Positions 34,717-47,951 of a DNA stretch of 64,000 bases are shown here, one piece after another. Position 1 is the stretch's first letter. Each line of letters begins with the position of its first letter. A program made the translations under genes and the position numbers. The notes under the pieces were generated by a model, which was not told the origin of the DNA, ran no database searches, and saw only the letters and a list, made by a program, of their open reading frames with translations. The stretch covers positions 1 to 64,000 of the forward strand of contig NZ_LAPT01000005.1 in NCBI RefSeq assembly GCF_003194385.1, read 5' to 3'. The DNA comes from Pokkaliibacter plantistimulans. Lineage in GTDB: Bacteria; Pseudomonadota; Gammaproteobacteria; Pseudomonadales; Balneatricaceae.

Positions 34717-35436
34717 TTAGCGTAGACGGCCCTTGAGCAGAGGCACAAATCGAACAGGTTCCAGCACTTCTTCATGATATTGGTCTTGTTGACGACGGAT
34801 ACGCCGCAGTGACTGCGCCTCCTGCCCTCCAACCGGAATAACCAGTACGCCACCTTCCGCCAGCTGAGCCAGAAGCTCGTGCGGCACCTGCTCGGCGGCG
34901 GCAGTCACCAGAATTGCATCGTAGGGGCCTTTTTCTGGCCATCCGACAGTACCGTCCGAGTAGCGGGGAAACACATTATAAACTTTCAACTGTTGCAGAC
35001 GCTTGCGGGTCCGCTCATGTAAAGGCCGAATGCGCTCAAGAGTGTATACATGCTCTGCCAGAGCAGCCAACACGGCACTCTGATAGCCTGACCCGGTTCC
35101 GACTTCCAGCACCCTTTCTATTCTTCTGGCCCCCAGAATAAGCTCTGTCATTCTGGCGACCACATAAGGCTGGGATAAAGTCTGCTGATAGCCAATTGGC
35201 AGTGCGGTATCTTCATAGGCACGATGTGCCAAAGCCTCATCGACAAAAAGGTGCCGTGGGATGCGAAGCATCACATCTAACACCTCCTGGTCGCATATCC
35301 CCTGCTCCAGCAAGCGAGCAATCATTCGCTCGCGAGTTCTGGCAGAGGTCATACCGATACCATCCAACTGGAAATCAGTCACTCCTACTCCTGAATACAG
35401 ATCATTGGGCCCAACTACAGACATCTTTGCCAGCAT
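34717..35436 (-). CDS. pcm: Protein-L-isoaspartate O-methyltransferase
   Basis: The product is 239 aa, longer than the 208 of E. coli because of an N-terminal extension of about 28 residues before MTSARTRERM; that inner Met (35352) is an alternative start. It has the SAM motif VLEVGTGSGYQSAVLA (about 109-124), the active-site region IGYQQTLSQPYVVARMTEL and ILVTAAAEQVPHELL. It repairs isoaspartyl residues in aged proteins, in keeping with its place near rpoS. surE, which in many relatives lies between truD and pcm, is absent here: only 24 bp separate the two. Confidence 0.94.
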   Translation of the reverse strand: MLAKMSVVGPNDLYSGVGVTDFQLDGIGMTSARTRERMIARLLEQGICDQEVLDVMLRIPRHLFVDEALAHRAYEDTALPIGYQQTLSQPYVVARMTELILGARRIERVLEVGTGSGYQSAVLAALAEHVYTLERIRPLHERTRKRLQQLKVYNVFPRYSDGTVGWPEKGPYDAILVTAAAEQVPHELLAQLAEGGVLVIPVGGQEAQSLRRIRRQQDQYHEEVLEPVRFVPLLKGRLR

Positions 35437-35460
35437 TCATACCGAGAATGCCCGAGAAAA

Positions 35461-36498
35461 TTATCCAGCATCCGACTGATTATGAACAACGCACAATTCA
35501 CGTATCACCGAGGTAGCAAATCCACCACGGGGCAAGCTGAAAGACAGACTCAGGCTGTCCTCCCTCAAATCAGACTGAATGTTAACCGGACGTAACTGTA
35601 ACGCTCGTCGCTCATGGTGAAGGCCGAAAGACTCAAGACCGGTACACCAGGCTAGCCATGGCGATATGACGTTCTGCTCAAATGACTCACAGACACTGCG
35701 GCAACCGTATCCCTTACCCCATAGCGGCCCCGTCGGCTCCACTTGCCCCATTGCACACGCACTCAGTAGCTCCTCACTGACCTGCTCGACAATGGATACC
35801 GAATTACTCGCTTGATTATAAACTGCCTCCCCCGGCAACAGCGTAGTCCAGGTGCCGAGGGCTATGCGCTCGCTCAGCACTTGATTGAAAATAAAACTCC
35901 GCGCCGTAGATAGAAACAACCCACGCTTATAAGGTGATAATCGATCCAGCTCCCCCGCAAATAACCGCTCAACCATCTGCAGGTTATAGCCCTCTCGCCC
36001 AAAGCGCTGCTCACCAAAATAATTCGGAACACCTTCAAGGCCAATGCGTTGCAAGCGCTCTGGTAAAGAGCCCAACTCACCTCTCAACTGATGCAGGTGA
36101 ATCTCAAAATGATTGCGTAGATGCATACCACGTTTCAGCTTGCGACTGTGACGTACACAGCGAAGGATACGCATATTCTCGTGCTGAAAGCCCGCTATAT
36201 CTGGCATGCTTTTGCCAGGCAGATGAAGACTGAACCACTGACTAGTCCGAGCATTACGATCCTTCATGCCTGAATAGCTGACAGCACGCAGCGGCAACTT
36301 GAGCCACTTGGCTAATACTCGTGCAGCATCATCTGTATTGAGTTCCCGTTTTTCAACCCAGACATAAAGGTGTTCGCCCTGCCCTTCAGGCTCAAACCCC
36401 AGCTCCTCAATAACTACAAAGTCCTCAGGAGAAACTTTAAGCTGCCCCTGCACTGCTGGCATCGATACGGCATAGCGCCAATCAGGTAACAAACTCAT
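35461..36498 (-). CDS. truD: tRNA pseudouridine(13) synthase
   Basis: The product is 345 aa. The catalytic Asp is in SYSGMKDRNARTSQWFSL (about 75-92), and YFGEQRFGREGYNLQ (about 160-175) is the conserved fold element; the C-terminal domain has RRALQLRPVNI. It makes pseudouridine 13 in tRNA-Glu. Its ATG overlaps the ftsB stop by 4 bp (ATGA). In E. coli and relatives ispD and ispF lie between ftsB and truD; here nothing fits between them. Confidence 0.95.
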   Translation of the reverse strand: MSLLPDWRYAVSMPAVQGQLKVSPEDFVVIEELGFEPEGQGEHLYVWVEKRELNTDDAARVLAKWLKLPLRAVSYSGMKDRNARTSQWFSLHLPGKSMPDIAGFQHENMRILRCVRHSRKLKRGMHLRNHFEIHLHQLRGELGSLPERLQRIGLEGVPNYFGEQRFGREGYNLQMVERLFAGELDRLSPYKRGLFLSTARSFIFNQVLSERIALGTWTTLLPGEAVYNQASNSVSIVEQVSEELLSACAMGQVEPTGPLWGKGYGCRSVCESFEQNVISPWLAWCTGLESFGLHHERRALQLRPVNIQSDLREDSLSLSFSLPRGGFATSVIRELCVVHNQSDAG

Positions 36499-36779
36499 GG
36501 CTGCTTTTCTGGCTCCAACAACAAATAATAGGTCTCACCTTCCCGAATCATGCCCAACTCACTGCGTGCCCGCTCTTCAATTGCAGCCATACCTTGCTTG
36601 AGATCATCCACTTCAGCTTCGAGTAAATTGTTACGATGCTCCAAACGCTCGTTAAGTTGCCGCTGCTGCTGTATAGAGTCTTTCAGAGCCCAGAGGTCCG
36701 GCAAACTCCCCTCTCCCCACCAGAGTCGATATTGCAATCCTGCACAGAGCAGCAACAGGACAAGTACCAGACGCTTCAT
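36495..36779 (-). CDS. ftsB: Cell division protein FtsB
   Basis: The product is 94 aa. A short basic start is followed by one membrane helix (about 3-20), then a coiled coil (LKDSIQQQRQLNERLEHRNNLLEAEVDDLKQG, about 32-63) and the ERARSELGMIREGETYYLL end that binds FtsL/FtsQ. It is part of the FtsQLB complex that activates septal synthesis. A terminator of eno lies upstream, so it may need its own promoter in the 210-bp gap. Confidence 0.94.
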   Translation of the reverse strand: MKRLVLVLLLLCAGLQYRLWWGEGSLPDLWALKDSIQQQRQLNERLEHRNNLLEAEVDDLKQGMAAIEERARSELGMIREGETYYLLLEPEKQP

Positions 36780-36950
36780 TTGTTTCGCTTCCCACCGTGT
36801 TCATTAGCGCTACGAACACTTCATGCCGCCCTTTATTCAAGCCTGAACAAAGAAGCAGGACAAAATAAAGCCTTATGCTAACCAACCCCCAACCGTCAGG
36901 GAAGTAAGTTCCCACTATCAAGTTGCAGGTAACCGTTTTGAAAAAGCAAA

Positions 36951-36975
36951 AAAAGGGGAGCTCAGCTCCCCTTTT
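36951..36975 (-). terminator. Terminator downstream of eno
   Basis: AAAAGGGGAGC / GCTCCCCTTTT with a 3-nt loop is followed by TTTGC on the minus strand, 15 bp after the eno stop. Confidence 0.85.
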
Positions 36976-36989
36976 CAATTCAGTCAAAC

Positions 36990-38303
<1,314 letters not shown>

Positions 38304-38420
38304 TTAAAAGGTGGCTGATAAAATCCGGGGGATACTCACTATGAGTTCCCGGCAAAGTTGTCGAACCAGTCCGATACAGCCAACTCCAGAGGTATTGCCC
38401 CTGGAGAGCCCGTTAGTATT

Positions 38421-40115
<1,695 letters not shown>

Positions 40116-40218
40116 TCAGGATAACAGAACTACCTCATCCCAACAATGGCAGAATCCCGTCAGACTGAAGCACAATCGAGATGATCAGCACCTTTATGGT
40201 GCAAATATAGGCAGCAAC

Positions 40219-41502
40219 TCAGGTGTGTTCACGCTGCCACGTCAACCACCAGCCGCACTCGTCTGCCTGAGCGACCCAACCCTGAGCCGGATGCGTTGCT
40301 ACTGCCACCAGCTCATTATCACAATACAGCAAAGGTATAAGTGCCCTTTCCCAGGGAGGAATACCACGCCCCTGCAAATAATGCTTCAGGCTTACTTTAT
40401 GCGCGGCGCCCGCCGGTTGCCATGACTCTCCCCCCTGACGGAAGCGCACTTCCCAGCAAGCCTGAGGATCAGCCCGCACACCACAGCCCTTCACGTCACT
40501 AACGATTAACTCGCCGTAAGGTAAGAGAGTTCTGGTTTGCAGCACACGACTTTGCGGAAGAGAAATATTTCCCAGCCATTCGGGAACAAAATAAAGACGC
40601 TGCCGATATCGGCGTAATTGCCAGCCTTCCCAGCTCAGCTGCGGCTGTCGATCATCAGCGGCTTCAACAAACTGTGATAGCTTCGCTTTGACAGAGACTG
40701 GGGGCGGCAAGGCACCACGGGCCAAAAACCAACAGCGCAGCACATTGAATTGCCTGGACTGACTCAACGCAGCCCATGCAGGTAGCGCTAACGATAAATC
40801 AGACGCCAGCCAGTCACACTGACGCATGTCCAACTCCGCCAACTCCTGCAGCAAGGATGAAGCCTCATCACAGGCTTCTATCGAACGCCGTAAACGAGCG
40901 TTCAAAGATGGCCAGCGTTGCGCCAAACGAGGCATAATCTGATGGCGCAGATAATTACGGTCATATACCTCTAAGGCATTGCTCGGATCCTCAATGGGCT
41001 CCAGCTGCCACTGACAGGCATACTCTTCAAGCTGCCGGCGCTCAATATGCAACATCGGCCGCACCCAATACACCCCATCACTAGTACGCACTTCAGCCAT
41101 AGCCGCCAGCCCCGTCGGGCCGCTACCACGCATCAGTCTCAGCATCAGCGTTTCACTCTGGTCATCGGCATGCTGCCCTAAAAGCAACACATCACCGGAT
41201 TTGGCGTGAGCGCTAAAAGCCGCATAGCGTGCATCACGAGCACCGGCCTCAACGTTTGCTGTGGAAACCGCAACGCGAAAAGCACGATAGACAAATCCAT
41301 AGCCAGCGGCCAAGCGCGCTACCTGAGCCTGCCAAGTGGAAGCTCCTGCCTGCAGACCGTGATTGACATGCCAGACCTCGACAGGGCAATACAGGCAACC
41401 ACTGCTGACAAGGCGCCAGGTTAGATGCAGCAACACTTGTGAATCCAGGCCACCGCTAACCGCTATTACCAGCCTGCGAGGGGCCAGATGCTTTAGCCCC
41501 AC
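40219..41502 (-). CDS. tilS: tRNA(Ile)-lysidine synthase
   Basis: The product is 427 aa from a GTG at 41502, which has AAGGG six bases upstream. The open frame continues to 41598, but its upstream ATGs lie in or before the accA terminator, and the added residues are encoded partly by that hairpin. It has the PP-loop SGGLDS (about 16-21), HVNHGLQAGA, and LGQHADDQSETLMLRLMRGSG; the C-terminal TilS domains follow (about 220-427). It puts lysidine at C34 of tRNA-Ile(CAU), letting it read AUA, and is essential. Confidence 0.88.
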   Translation of the reverse strand: MGLKHLAPRRLVIAVSGGLDSQVLLHLTWRLVSSGCLYCPVEVWHVNHGLQAGASTWQAQVARLAAGYGFVYRAFRVAVSTANVEAGARDARYAAFSAHAKSGDVLLLGQHADDQSETLMLRLMRGSGPTGLAAMAEVRTSDGVYWVRPMLHIERRQLEEYACQWQLEPIEDPSNALEVYDRNYLRHQIMPRLAQRWPSLNARLRRSIEACDEASSLLQELAELDMRQCDWLASDLSLALPAWAALSQSRQFNVLRCWFLARGALPPPVSVKAKLSQFVEAADDRQPQLSWEGWQLRRYRQRLYFVPEWLGNISLPQSRVLQTRTLLPYGELIVSDVKGCGVRADPQACWEVRFRQGGESWQPAGAAHKVSLKHYLQGRGIPPWERALIPLLYCDNELVAVATHPAQGWVAQADECGWWLTWQREHT

Positions 41503-41537
41503 CAGAAGCCCTTGCGGTTCAACGGTCTGCCAAGATG

Positions 41538-41565
41538 AAAAAAGCCGGGTAGACCCGGCTTTTTT
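41538..41565 (-). terminator. Terminator of accA, overlapping the upstream part of the tilS frame
   Basis: AAAAAAGCCGGGT / ACCCGGCTTTTTT with a 2-nt gap at its apex, 17 bp after the accA stop; the long A and T tracts make it work in either direction. It ends accA transcripts but lies between accA and the chosen tilS start. Confidence 0.85.
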
Positions 41566-41581
41566 CATGGAGGTAAGAAGA

Positions 41582-42535
41582 TTATTCGAAAGAGCCAAAA
41601 TTCATCAGCCGCTCATAGCGCTGCTCCAGTAGCTCTTCCTGCGTCAGACCGCGTAACTCGTCCAAGGTTTCCTGCAAGGCCAGCTTTAGATTAGCGGCCA
41701 TCAAGCGAGGATTACGGTGACTGCCACCCAGTGGCTCATCAATCAGACGATCAACGAAACCCAACTCCTGAAGGCGACCCGCTGTCATTCCCATTGCTTT
41801 TGCGGCTTCCGAAGCTTTCTCTGAACTTTTCCACAAGATAGAAGCACAGCCTTCAGGAGAGATAACTGAATAGACTGAATACTCCAGCATCAGAAGGCGG
41901 TCACACACACCAATAGCCAGAGCACCACCAGAACCACCCTCGCCAATGACAGTAGAAATGATAGGGGTCTTGAGGCGCGACATCACCGCAAGATTGAAGG
42001 CAATGGCCTCACTCTGCCCGCGCTCTTCTGCATCAATGCCAGGCCAGGCTCCGGGCGTGTCAATGAAGGTCAGGATGGGCAGGTTAAACCGTTCCGCCAT
42101 TTCCATCAGGCGCAATGCTTTGCGATATCCTTCAGGGCGAGGCATGCCGAAGTTGCGGCGTACTTTTTCACGTACGTCACGGCCTTTCTGTTGGCCAATG
42201 ATCATTACCGGCTCGTCGTCCAATCGTGCAATGCCACCAACAATCGCAGCATCGTCAGCGAAGTGACGGTCACCATGCAGCTCATCAAAATCAGTAAAGA
42301 TGTTCTTGATGTAGTCCAGCGTGTAGGGACGCAGAGGATGCCGTGATAACTGGGTTATCTGCCAGTCACTCAGGTTGGAAAATACCTGCTCTGTCAGGCT
42401 GGCGCTCTTTTCTTCCAGCTTGGCAATCTCTTCTGTGATGTTGAAGTCATTGCTGCTGCTCACCAGACGCAGTTCGTCGATTTTAGCCTGAAGATCAGCA
42501 ATAGGCTGTTCAAAATCCAGATAGTTTGGGTTCAT
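41582..42535 (-). CDS. accA: Acetyl-CoA carboxylase carboxyltransferase subunit alpha
   Basis: The product is 317 aa. It has [18 protein letters not shown] at the N-terminus, [12 protein letters not shown], then the crotonase-like core with [27 protein letters not shown] and the oxyanion-hole glycines in [14 protein letters not shown] (about 200-213). With AccD it transfers the carboxyl group from biotin to acetyl-CoA, the first step of fatty-acid synthesis. It follows dnaE by 106 bp, the usual order. Confidence 0.97.
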   Translation of the reverse strand: MNPNYLDFEQPIADLQAKIDELRLVSSSNDFNITEEIAKLEEKSASLTEQVFSNLSDWQITQLSRHPLRPYTLDYIKNIFTDFDELHGDRHFADDAAIVGGIARLDDEPVMIIGQQKGRDVREKVRRNFGMPRPEGYRKALRLMEMAERFNLPILTFIDTPGAWPGIDAEERGQSEAIAFNLAVMSRLKTPIISTVIGEGGSGGALAIGVCDRLLMLEYSVYSVISPEGCASILWKSSEKASEAAKAMGMTAGRLQELGFVDRLIDEPLGGSHRNPRLMAANLKLALQETLDELRGLTQEELLEQRYERLMNFGSFE

Positions 42536-42641
42536 TACTCGTTTCCGCTAATGCAGCCAGCCCCTTGGGGCGTCAATAATGGCTGCCTACCATACGCTTT
42601 TCTTGCCTGGGAGTCGAGACACCCCGACCCGCTCAAAATGT

Positions 42642-45600
42642 TCAACGATAGACCAGTTTCACTGACTGTTTACCCAGCTGAGAAGTCAGGGATAACAGCA
42701 GTTCATCCGCTACTTTTACTCGCCAGCTCTCACCACAAACCACAAAAGCCTCAGCCTCCTGCTGCTTGTAATGGATACGAATCTGGTTGCCTTCCTGATC
42801 CCGATAGGGAGCAAGCATGGCTTGAATCGCTTGTATCTCGCGAGCCTGCAGTCCTTCACAGGACAGCTTGAGCTCAAGATGCTTGGCATGTCGGGCCCGT
42901 GCCTCCTCGATAGAGAGCAAACGCTTGGCACGAACACGCAAACCGCCACTGAAGTCATCCTGACTGACATCACCTTCAATCAGAATGACAGCATCCTTAC
43001 CTAACACTTCACGATGCTGATGATAGAGCTCACCAAACACCGATACCTCTACCCTGCCAGTACGATCATCCAATGTAACAAATGCAAGGGTCTCCCCCTT
43101 TTTGCTTTTCATTGTTCGAACCCCTACCACCAGCCCGGCAAGCAACTGACTTTCACGACTAGGTTTCAGGTCTGCCAGACGCACCTTGACCATGCCTTTG
43201 AGCTCATGCTCATAAGCATCGATAGGATGCCCTGTTACGAATAGCCCCAACGTATCTTTTTCACCATTGAGGCGTTCCTTGTCGGGCCACTCCTCCAATG
43301 ACAAATAGCTGGAGTACAGGGTGTTGTGATCATTGGCCGCAATAACATCACCAAACAGATCAAAGACACCACTGTCAGAGTTACGTGCCTGCTGATCAGC
43401 AGCCTGCAGAGCATCACCAATGGCAGCCCAGAGCACCGCTCTGCTCGGACCAAGCTTGTCCAGCGCCCCGGAGCGAATCAACGCTTCAAGCACTCGCTTG
43501 TTGAGCTTTTTCGCTCCGACGCGCTCACAGAAGTCAAACAGGTCAGTGAAAGCCCCTCCATTCCGGCGCGCCTCCACGATGGCTTCGATAGGTCCTTCAC
43601 CCACCCCTTTGATCGCACCCAATCCATAGACGACTTCACCCTTGTCATTCACGGTAAACATGAAGTCGGAAGCATTCACGTCGGGCAATACCAACGCCAG
43701 CTTCATGTTGCGGCACTCCTCTATGAGGATGACCACCTTATCCAGGTTATGCATATCCGCAGACAACACCGCGGCCATAAAAGGTGCGGGGTAATGACGC
43801 TTTAACCAGGCAGTCTGGTATGACACTAATGCATATGCGGCAGAGTGAGACTTGTTAAAGCCGTAACCAGCAAACTTTTCCACAAGATCGAAGATATTAC
43901 CCGCCAGATCCAGGCTTATATTGTTGCTGGCACAACCATCAAGAAATACCGAGCGTTGCTTGGCCATTTCCTCCGGCTTTTTCTTACCCATCGCACGACG
44001 CAGAAGATCCGCACCACCGAGGGTGTATCCCGCCATCACCTGCGGGATCTGCATCACCTGCTCCTGATAGAGGATGATGCCGTACGTTGGTTCAAGGATG
44101 GGTTTCAGCGATTCCAGCTGGTAGTCAGGATGAGGCCAGGCCAGCTCTGCCCGTCCATGCTTACGGTTGATGAAGTCATCCACCATGCCTGATTGCAGCG
44201 GCCCCGGGCGGAACAGCGCCACCAAGGCGATGATATCTTCAAAACAGCTGGGGAGCAGGCGCTTGATCAGCTCCTTCATCCCTCGCGACTCCAACTGGAA
44301 TACTGCTGTGGTGTCGCCTCGTTGCATCAGCTTGTAGGTTTCGCCGTCTTCCAGATCTATACGGGCAATATCCAGAGGTGCCTTGCCCTGCTTGGCATGA
44401 ATGGCATTGATCGTCTCCAGTGCCCAGTTGATGATGGTCAGGGTACGCAGACCAAGAAAGTCAAACTTGACCAGCCCCGCCTCCTCAACATCACCTTTGT
44501 CATATTGGGTGACGAGCCCTGAGCCATCAGCTTCACAGTAAAGTGGGGCAAAATCCGACAACTTGGTGGGCGCTATAACCACCCCACCAGCATGCTTACC
44601 AACATTTCGGGTAATACCTTCCAGCTTGTAAGCCATTTCCATTATTTCTTGCGCTTCTTCGTCACCATTGACAAAGTCACGCAGCGCTTCTTCCTGCTCC
44701 CAAGCCTTCTTCAGTGTCATCCCCACTTCGAAAGGAATGAGCTTGGACAGTTTATCACCCAGACTAAATGGTCGCCCCTGCACACGAGCAACATCTCGCA
44801 CCACCGCTTTGGCTGCCATAGTGCCGAAGGTAATAATCTGCGATACCGCATTACGTCCATAACGATTGGCAACGTAGTCGATAACCCGGTCTCGATTATC
44901 CATACAGAAATCGATATCGAAGTCAGGCATGGAGACACGCTCAGGGTTGAGAAAACGCTCGAATAGCAGATCGTATTTCAACGGATCAAGATCAGTAATT
45001 TTCAATGCATAGGCAACCAGAGAACCTGCACCCGAGCCGCGGCCAGGCCCTACTGGAATGCCGTTGTCCTTAGCCCATTGAATAAAATCCATAACAATCA
45101 GAAAGTAACCGGGAAACCCCATCTGATTGATGGTATTGAGCTCAAAATCCAACCGCTCGACGTAAAGCTGCTTTTTCTGTGCGTACTCTGGGTCATTGGC
45201 ATCCAACAGACTCTGAAGGCGCCACTCCAGACCTTCGTGAGAGATTCGGGAGAAGAAGGAGTTGATTGTCTCGCCTTCAGGGATCGGGTAGTCCGGCAGG
45301 AAGTAAGTACCGAGTTGAATGTCAATGCTACATCGACGAGCAATGGCCACACTGTTCTCCAACGCCTCCGGCAAATCGGCAAACAACTCGGCCATTTCAT
45401 CTGCACTGCGCAGATACTGTTGCTGTGAGTACAACTTTGGTCGCCGCGGGTCGGCCAGCGTCATGCTCTGGTTGATGCTAACGCGCGCTTCATGCGCCTC
45501 AAAGTCATCTTCCTTGATAAACACCACATCATTGGTAGCCACCAACGGCACCCGGAATTTTTCGGCCAGCGCAACACAGGCGTGTAAGCAGTTTTCCTCC

Positions 45601-46130
45601 CCCTTACGTCCAGTACGCTGCACTTCCAGATAGAAGCGATCAGCAAATATGCCTAACCAGAACTGCAACATGCGCTCCGCATCAGCCTGCTTGCCAGCGT
45701 TCAAAGCGATACCGATTTCGCCGTATGCACCTGCCGATAACGCAATCAGACCCGCGTTCTTCTCTGTCAGCCATTCGCGCTTGACCACTGCAATCCCATT
45801 CTGCTGGTTAAGTTGGAAGCTCTGAGAAATCAACTCCAGCAGATTAGCGTAACCTTGCTTATTTTGGATCAATAACAACATACGAGCGGGAGGCTCACCA
45901 GCCACCTCGGCCTCAAGCCAAATATCACAACCACAAATCGGCTTAATTCCCGCCCCCTTGGCAGCTTTATAGAATTTGACGAAAGCGCAGCCATTGGAAC
46001 GATCAGTCAAGGCAACAGCAGGCATCCCCTTGTCCTTGGAGGCGTTAACCAGATCCTTGACCCTGACCAAACCGTCAACAAGGGAAAATTCAGAGTGGAC
46101 ACGCAGATGCACAAATGCCGGTGTAGTCAT
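42642..46130 (-). CDS. dnaE: DNA polymerase III subunit alpha
   Basis: The product is 1162 aa, normal length. The N-terminal PHP domain begins FVHLRVHSEFSLVDG; the C-family polymerase catalytic aspartates are in MPDFDIDFCMDNR (about 398-410), and another lies further on near the palm. Then come fingers, tandem helix-hairpin-helix (GLGAIKGVGEGP), and the OB-fold (FVTLDDRTGRVEVSVFGELY). The C-terminus binds tau and the clamp. It is the replicative polymerase of the chromosome. Confidence 0.98.
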   Translation of the reverse strand: MTTPAFVHLRVHSEFSLVDGLVRVKDLVNASKDKGMPAVALTDRSNGCAFVKFYKAAKGAGIKPICGCDIWLEAEVAGEPPARMLLLIQNKQGYANLLELISQSFQLNQQNGIAVVKREWLTEKNAGLIALSAGAYGEIGIALNAGKQADAERMLQFWLGIFADRFYLEVQRTGRKGEENCLHACVALAEKFRVPLVATNDVVFIKEDDFEAHEARVSINQSMTLADPRRPKLYSQQQYLRSADEMAELFADLPEALENSVAIARRCSIDIQLGTYFLPDYPIPEGETINSFFSRISHEGLEWRLQSLLDANDPEYAQKKQLYVERLDFELNTINQMGFPGYFLIVMDFIQWAKDNGIPVGPGRGSGAGSLVAYALKITDLDPLKYDLLFERFLNPERVSMPDFDIDFCMDNRDRVIDYVANRYGRNAVSQIITFGTMAAKAVVRDVARVQGRPFSLGDKLSKLIPFEVGMTLKKAWEQEEALRDFVNGDEEAQEIMEMAYKLEGITRNVGKHAGGVVIAPTKLSDFAPLYCEADGSGLVTQYDKGDVEEAGLVKFDFLGLRTLTIINWALETINAIHAKQGKAPLDIARIDLEDGETYKLMQRGDTTAVFQLESRGMKELIKRLLPSCFEDIIALVALFRPGPLQSGMVDDFINRKHGRAELAWPHPDYQLESLKPILEPTYGIILYQEQVMQIPQVMAGYTLGGADLLRRAMGKKKPEEMAKQRSVFLDGCASNNISLDLAGNIFDLVEKFAGYGFNKSHSAAYALVSYQTAWLKRHYPAPFMAAVLSADMHNLDKVVILIEECRNMKLALVLPDVNASDFMFTVNDKGEVVYGLGAIKGVGEGPIEAIVEARRNGGAFTDLFDFCERVGAKKLNKRVLEALIRSGALDKLGPSRAVLWAAIGDALQAADQQARNSDSGVFDLFGDVIAANDHNTLYSSYLSLEEWPDKERLNGEKDTLGLFVTGHPIDAYEHELKGMVKVRLADLKPSRESQLLAGLVVGVRTMKSKKGETLAFVTLDDRTGRVEVSVFGELYHQHREVLGKDAVILIEGDVSQDDFSGGLRVRAKRLLSIEEARARHAKHLELKLSCEGLQAREIQAIQAMLAPYRDQEGNQIRIHYKQQEAEAFVVCGESWRVKVADELLLSLTSQLGKQSVKLVYR

Positions 46131-46206
46131 GACTAGCCTTGATTATGTTCTGAGTAAAAAGAAGAAGAGTATATCGCTGAAACAGTGCGGCAAGCCTAAT
46201 TGGCCT

Positions 46207-46806
46207 CTACGACAGCGTATCCGACAAGAGTTTTTTCACGGGAGCAAAGCTGCGCCGATGTAAAGGCGTAGGGCCGAGGGCTCTTAACGCCTGTAAATGA
46301 CTGACTGTAGGGTAACCCTTATGCTGTTCAAGCCCATAGCCAGGGTAGATCAAGGCCCACGTTTTCATCGCTCGGTCGCGACTGACTTTTGCCAGAATAG
46401 AGGCAGCACTGATCGCTTCGACCTTGGCATCACCACCGACGACAGCCTCACAGGGAATATTCAGTTGAGGGCAGCGATTGCCATCAACCATGACATAATC
46501 AGGCTTGATGTGCAGAGCTGCAATCGCACGCTGCATGGCGAGCATGGTGGCATTGAGGATATTCAACTCATCAATTTCTGCAACCGATGCAGAAGCGATA
46601 GCGTAGCTTATCGCGTCGACACAAATCTGCTCATAAAGCCGCTCGCGTCGACTTTCACTCAGTTTTTTTGAATCTGCTAATCCAGCAATTGGCTTGTTGG
46701 GATCAAGAATCACTGCGGCAGTCACTACATCACCAAATAAAGGACCACGCCCTACTTCATCAATACCGGCAACCAAACCACCAGCAAAGATCATGCTCAT
46801 CTGCAT
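46207..46806 (-). CDS. rnhB: Ribonuclease HII
   Basis: The product is 199 aa. It has [20 protein letters not shown] (about 14-33) with the catalytic Asp-Glu pair, [15 protein letters not shown] and [18 protein letters not shown]. It cuts RNA in RNA-DNA hybrids and removes misincorporated ribonucleotides. The ATG at 46806 has GAGG six bases upstream and overlaps the lpxB end; an ATG six bases later gives an ATGA junction and is a fair alternative. Confidence 0.95.
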   Translation of the reverse strand: MQMSMIFAGGLVAGIDEVGRGPLFGDVVTAAVILDPNKPIAGLADSKKLSESRRERLYEQICVDAISYAIASASVAEIDELNILNATMLAMQRAIAALHIKPDYVMVDGNRCPQLNIPCEAVVGGDAKVEAISAASILAKVSRDRAMKTWALIYPGYGLEQHKGYPTVSHLQALRALGPTPLHRRSFAPVKKLLSDTLS

Positions 46807-47951
46807 AACGTGCCTCGCTCGATCAGTAGTCTCTCAATCGTGTCTGCAGCGGTCTCGCCCCCTCCCGCTCGCAACAGATGATGCAAAGCGGTGAACTCCT
46901 CTATCAGCGGACCAGAGAAAGGTTCTCTAAGCATGGGTAAAAGCTGCTGTGCGACACGATCAGGAGTCACCTCATCCTGAATCAACTCTGGCACCAGACG
47001 TTTACCGGCCAGCAGATTAGGCAAACCGATGTGTGCAACCTTGACCATTCTGCGGGCAATACGATAAGTCAGTGCAGCTAGGCGGTAGGCGATTACCATA
47101 GGTCGTTTGTAAAGGGCAGCCTCCAGAGTCACTGTCCCGGATGCCACCAGAAGGGCATTGGATGCAGCCATGCACTGTGAGGCCTGCGCCGTTGCACAGA
47201 TCCACTGGCCAGGAAAGCCAATGGCGCGCAGCTCTGCCTCGCGTTTCTCATTGGCAGGCACCAATACGACTTGCAACTCCGGCAGTTGTTGCTGACAGAG
47301 CTTGGCAGCCTGAATGAAGATCTCACCCAAGCGCTTCACTTCACCACCACGGCTGCCTGGCAGTACACCCAATACAGGTCGATCCGCATTCAACCCAAGC
47401 AAGAGACGTGATGATGCCTGCTCTACGGTCAAGGGAATCTGCTCTGCCAATGGATGGCCCACATAGGTAACGGGAATACCTGAACGTTTGTAAAAATCCG
47501 CCTCGAAAGGCAGAAGTGTCAGCATGTGATCAACAGCTCTGGCAATTTTCTTCAGCCGCCATTGTTTCCATGCCCATACTGAAGGGCTGACATAATGAAC
47601 CGTGAGAATTCCCGCCTTGCGCAGCACAACCTCCAGACCGAGATTGAAATCAGGAGCATCGATACCCACAAAGACATCTGGCGGATTTGCCAGCCAATGG
47701 TCACGTAGGCGATTTCGCGCCCGAACCAGGCTGAAAAGATGTGGTAACACCTCAATCAGCCCCATAATACTCAGAGCTTCCTGAGGATAGAGGCTTTTAA
47801 GACCGGCACTGAGCATTCGCGGACCACCGATACCTTCGAACTCGGCATCAGGAAAGCGCTTGAGAAGAGCTGACATCAAGTCAGCTCCGAGAATATCACC
47901 CGATAACTCGCCCGCCAGAATGGCAACGCGCAAAGGTCGAGACACCGACAT
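46797..47951 (-). CDS. lpxB: Lipid-A-disaccharide synthase
   Basis: The product is 384 aa from ATG 47951, joined to the lpxA stop in TGATG. It has [14 protein letters not shown] (about 12-25), [12 protein letters not shown] (about 95-106) and [14 protein letters not shown]; the donor-binding part has [14 protein letters not shown] and [12 protein letters not shown]. It is the GT-B glycosyltransferase that joins UDP-diacylglucosamine and lipid X into lipid A disaccharide, on the cytoplasmic face of the inner membrane. Confidence 0.96.
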   Translation of the reverse strand: MSVSRPLRVAILAGELSGDILGADLMSALLKRFPDAEFEGIGGPRMLSAGLKSLYPQEALSIMGLIEVLPHLFSLVRARNRLRDHWLANPPDVFVGIDAPDFNLGLEVVLRKAGILTVHYVSPSVWAWKQWRLKKIARAVDHMLTLLPFEADFYKRSGIPVTYVGHPLAEQIPLTVEQASSRLLLGLNADRPVLGVLPGSRGGEVKRLGEIFIQAAKLCQQQLPELQVVLVPANEKREAELRAIGFPGQWICATAQASQCMAASNALLVASGTVTLEAALYKRPMVIAYRLAALTYRIARRMVKVAHIGLPNLLAGKRLVPELIQDEVTPDRVAQQLLPMLREPFSGPLIEEFTALHHLLRAGGGETAADTIERLLIERGTLCR

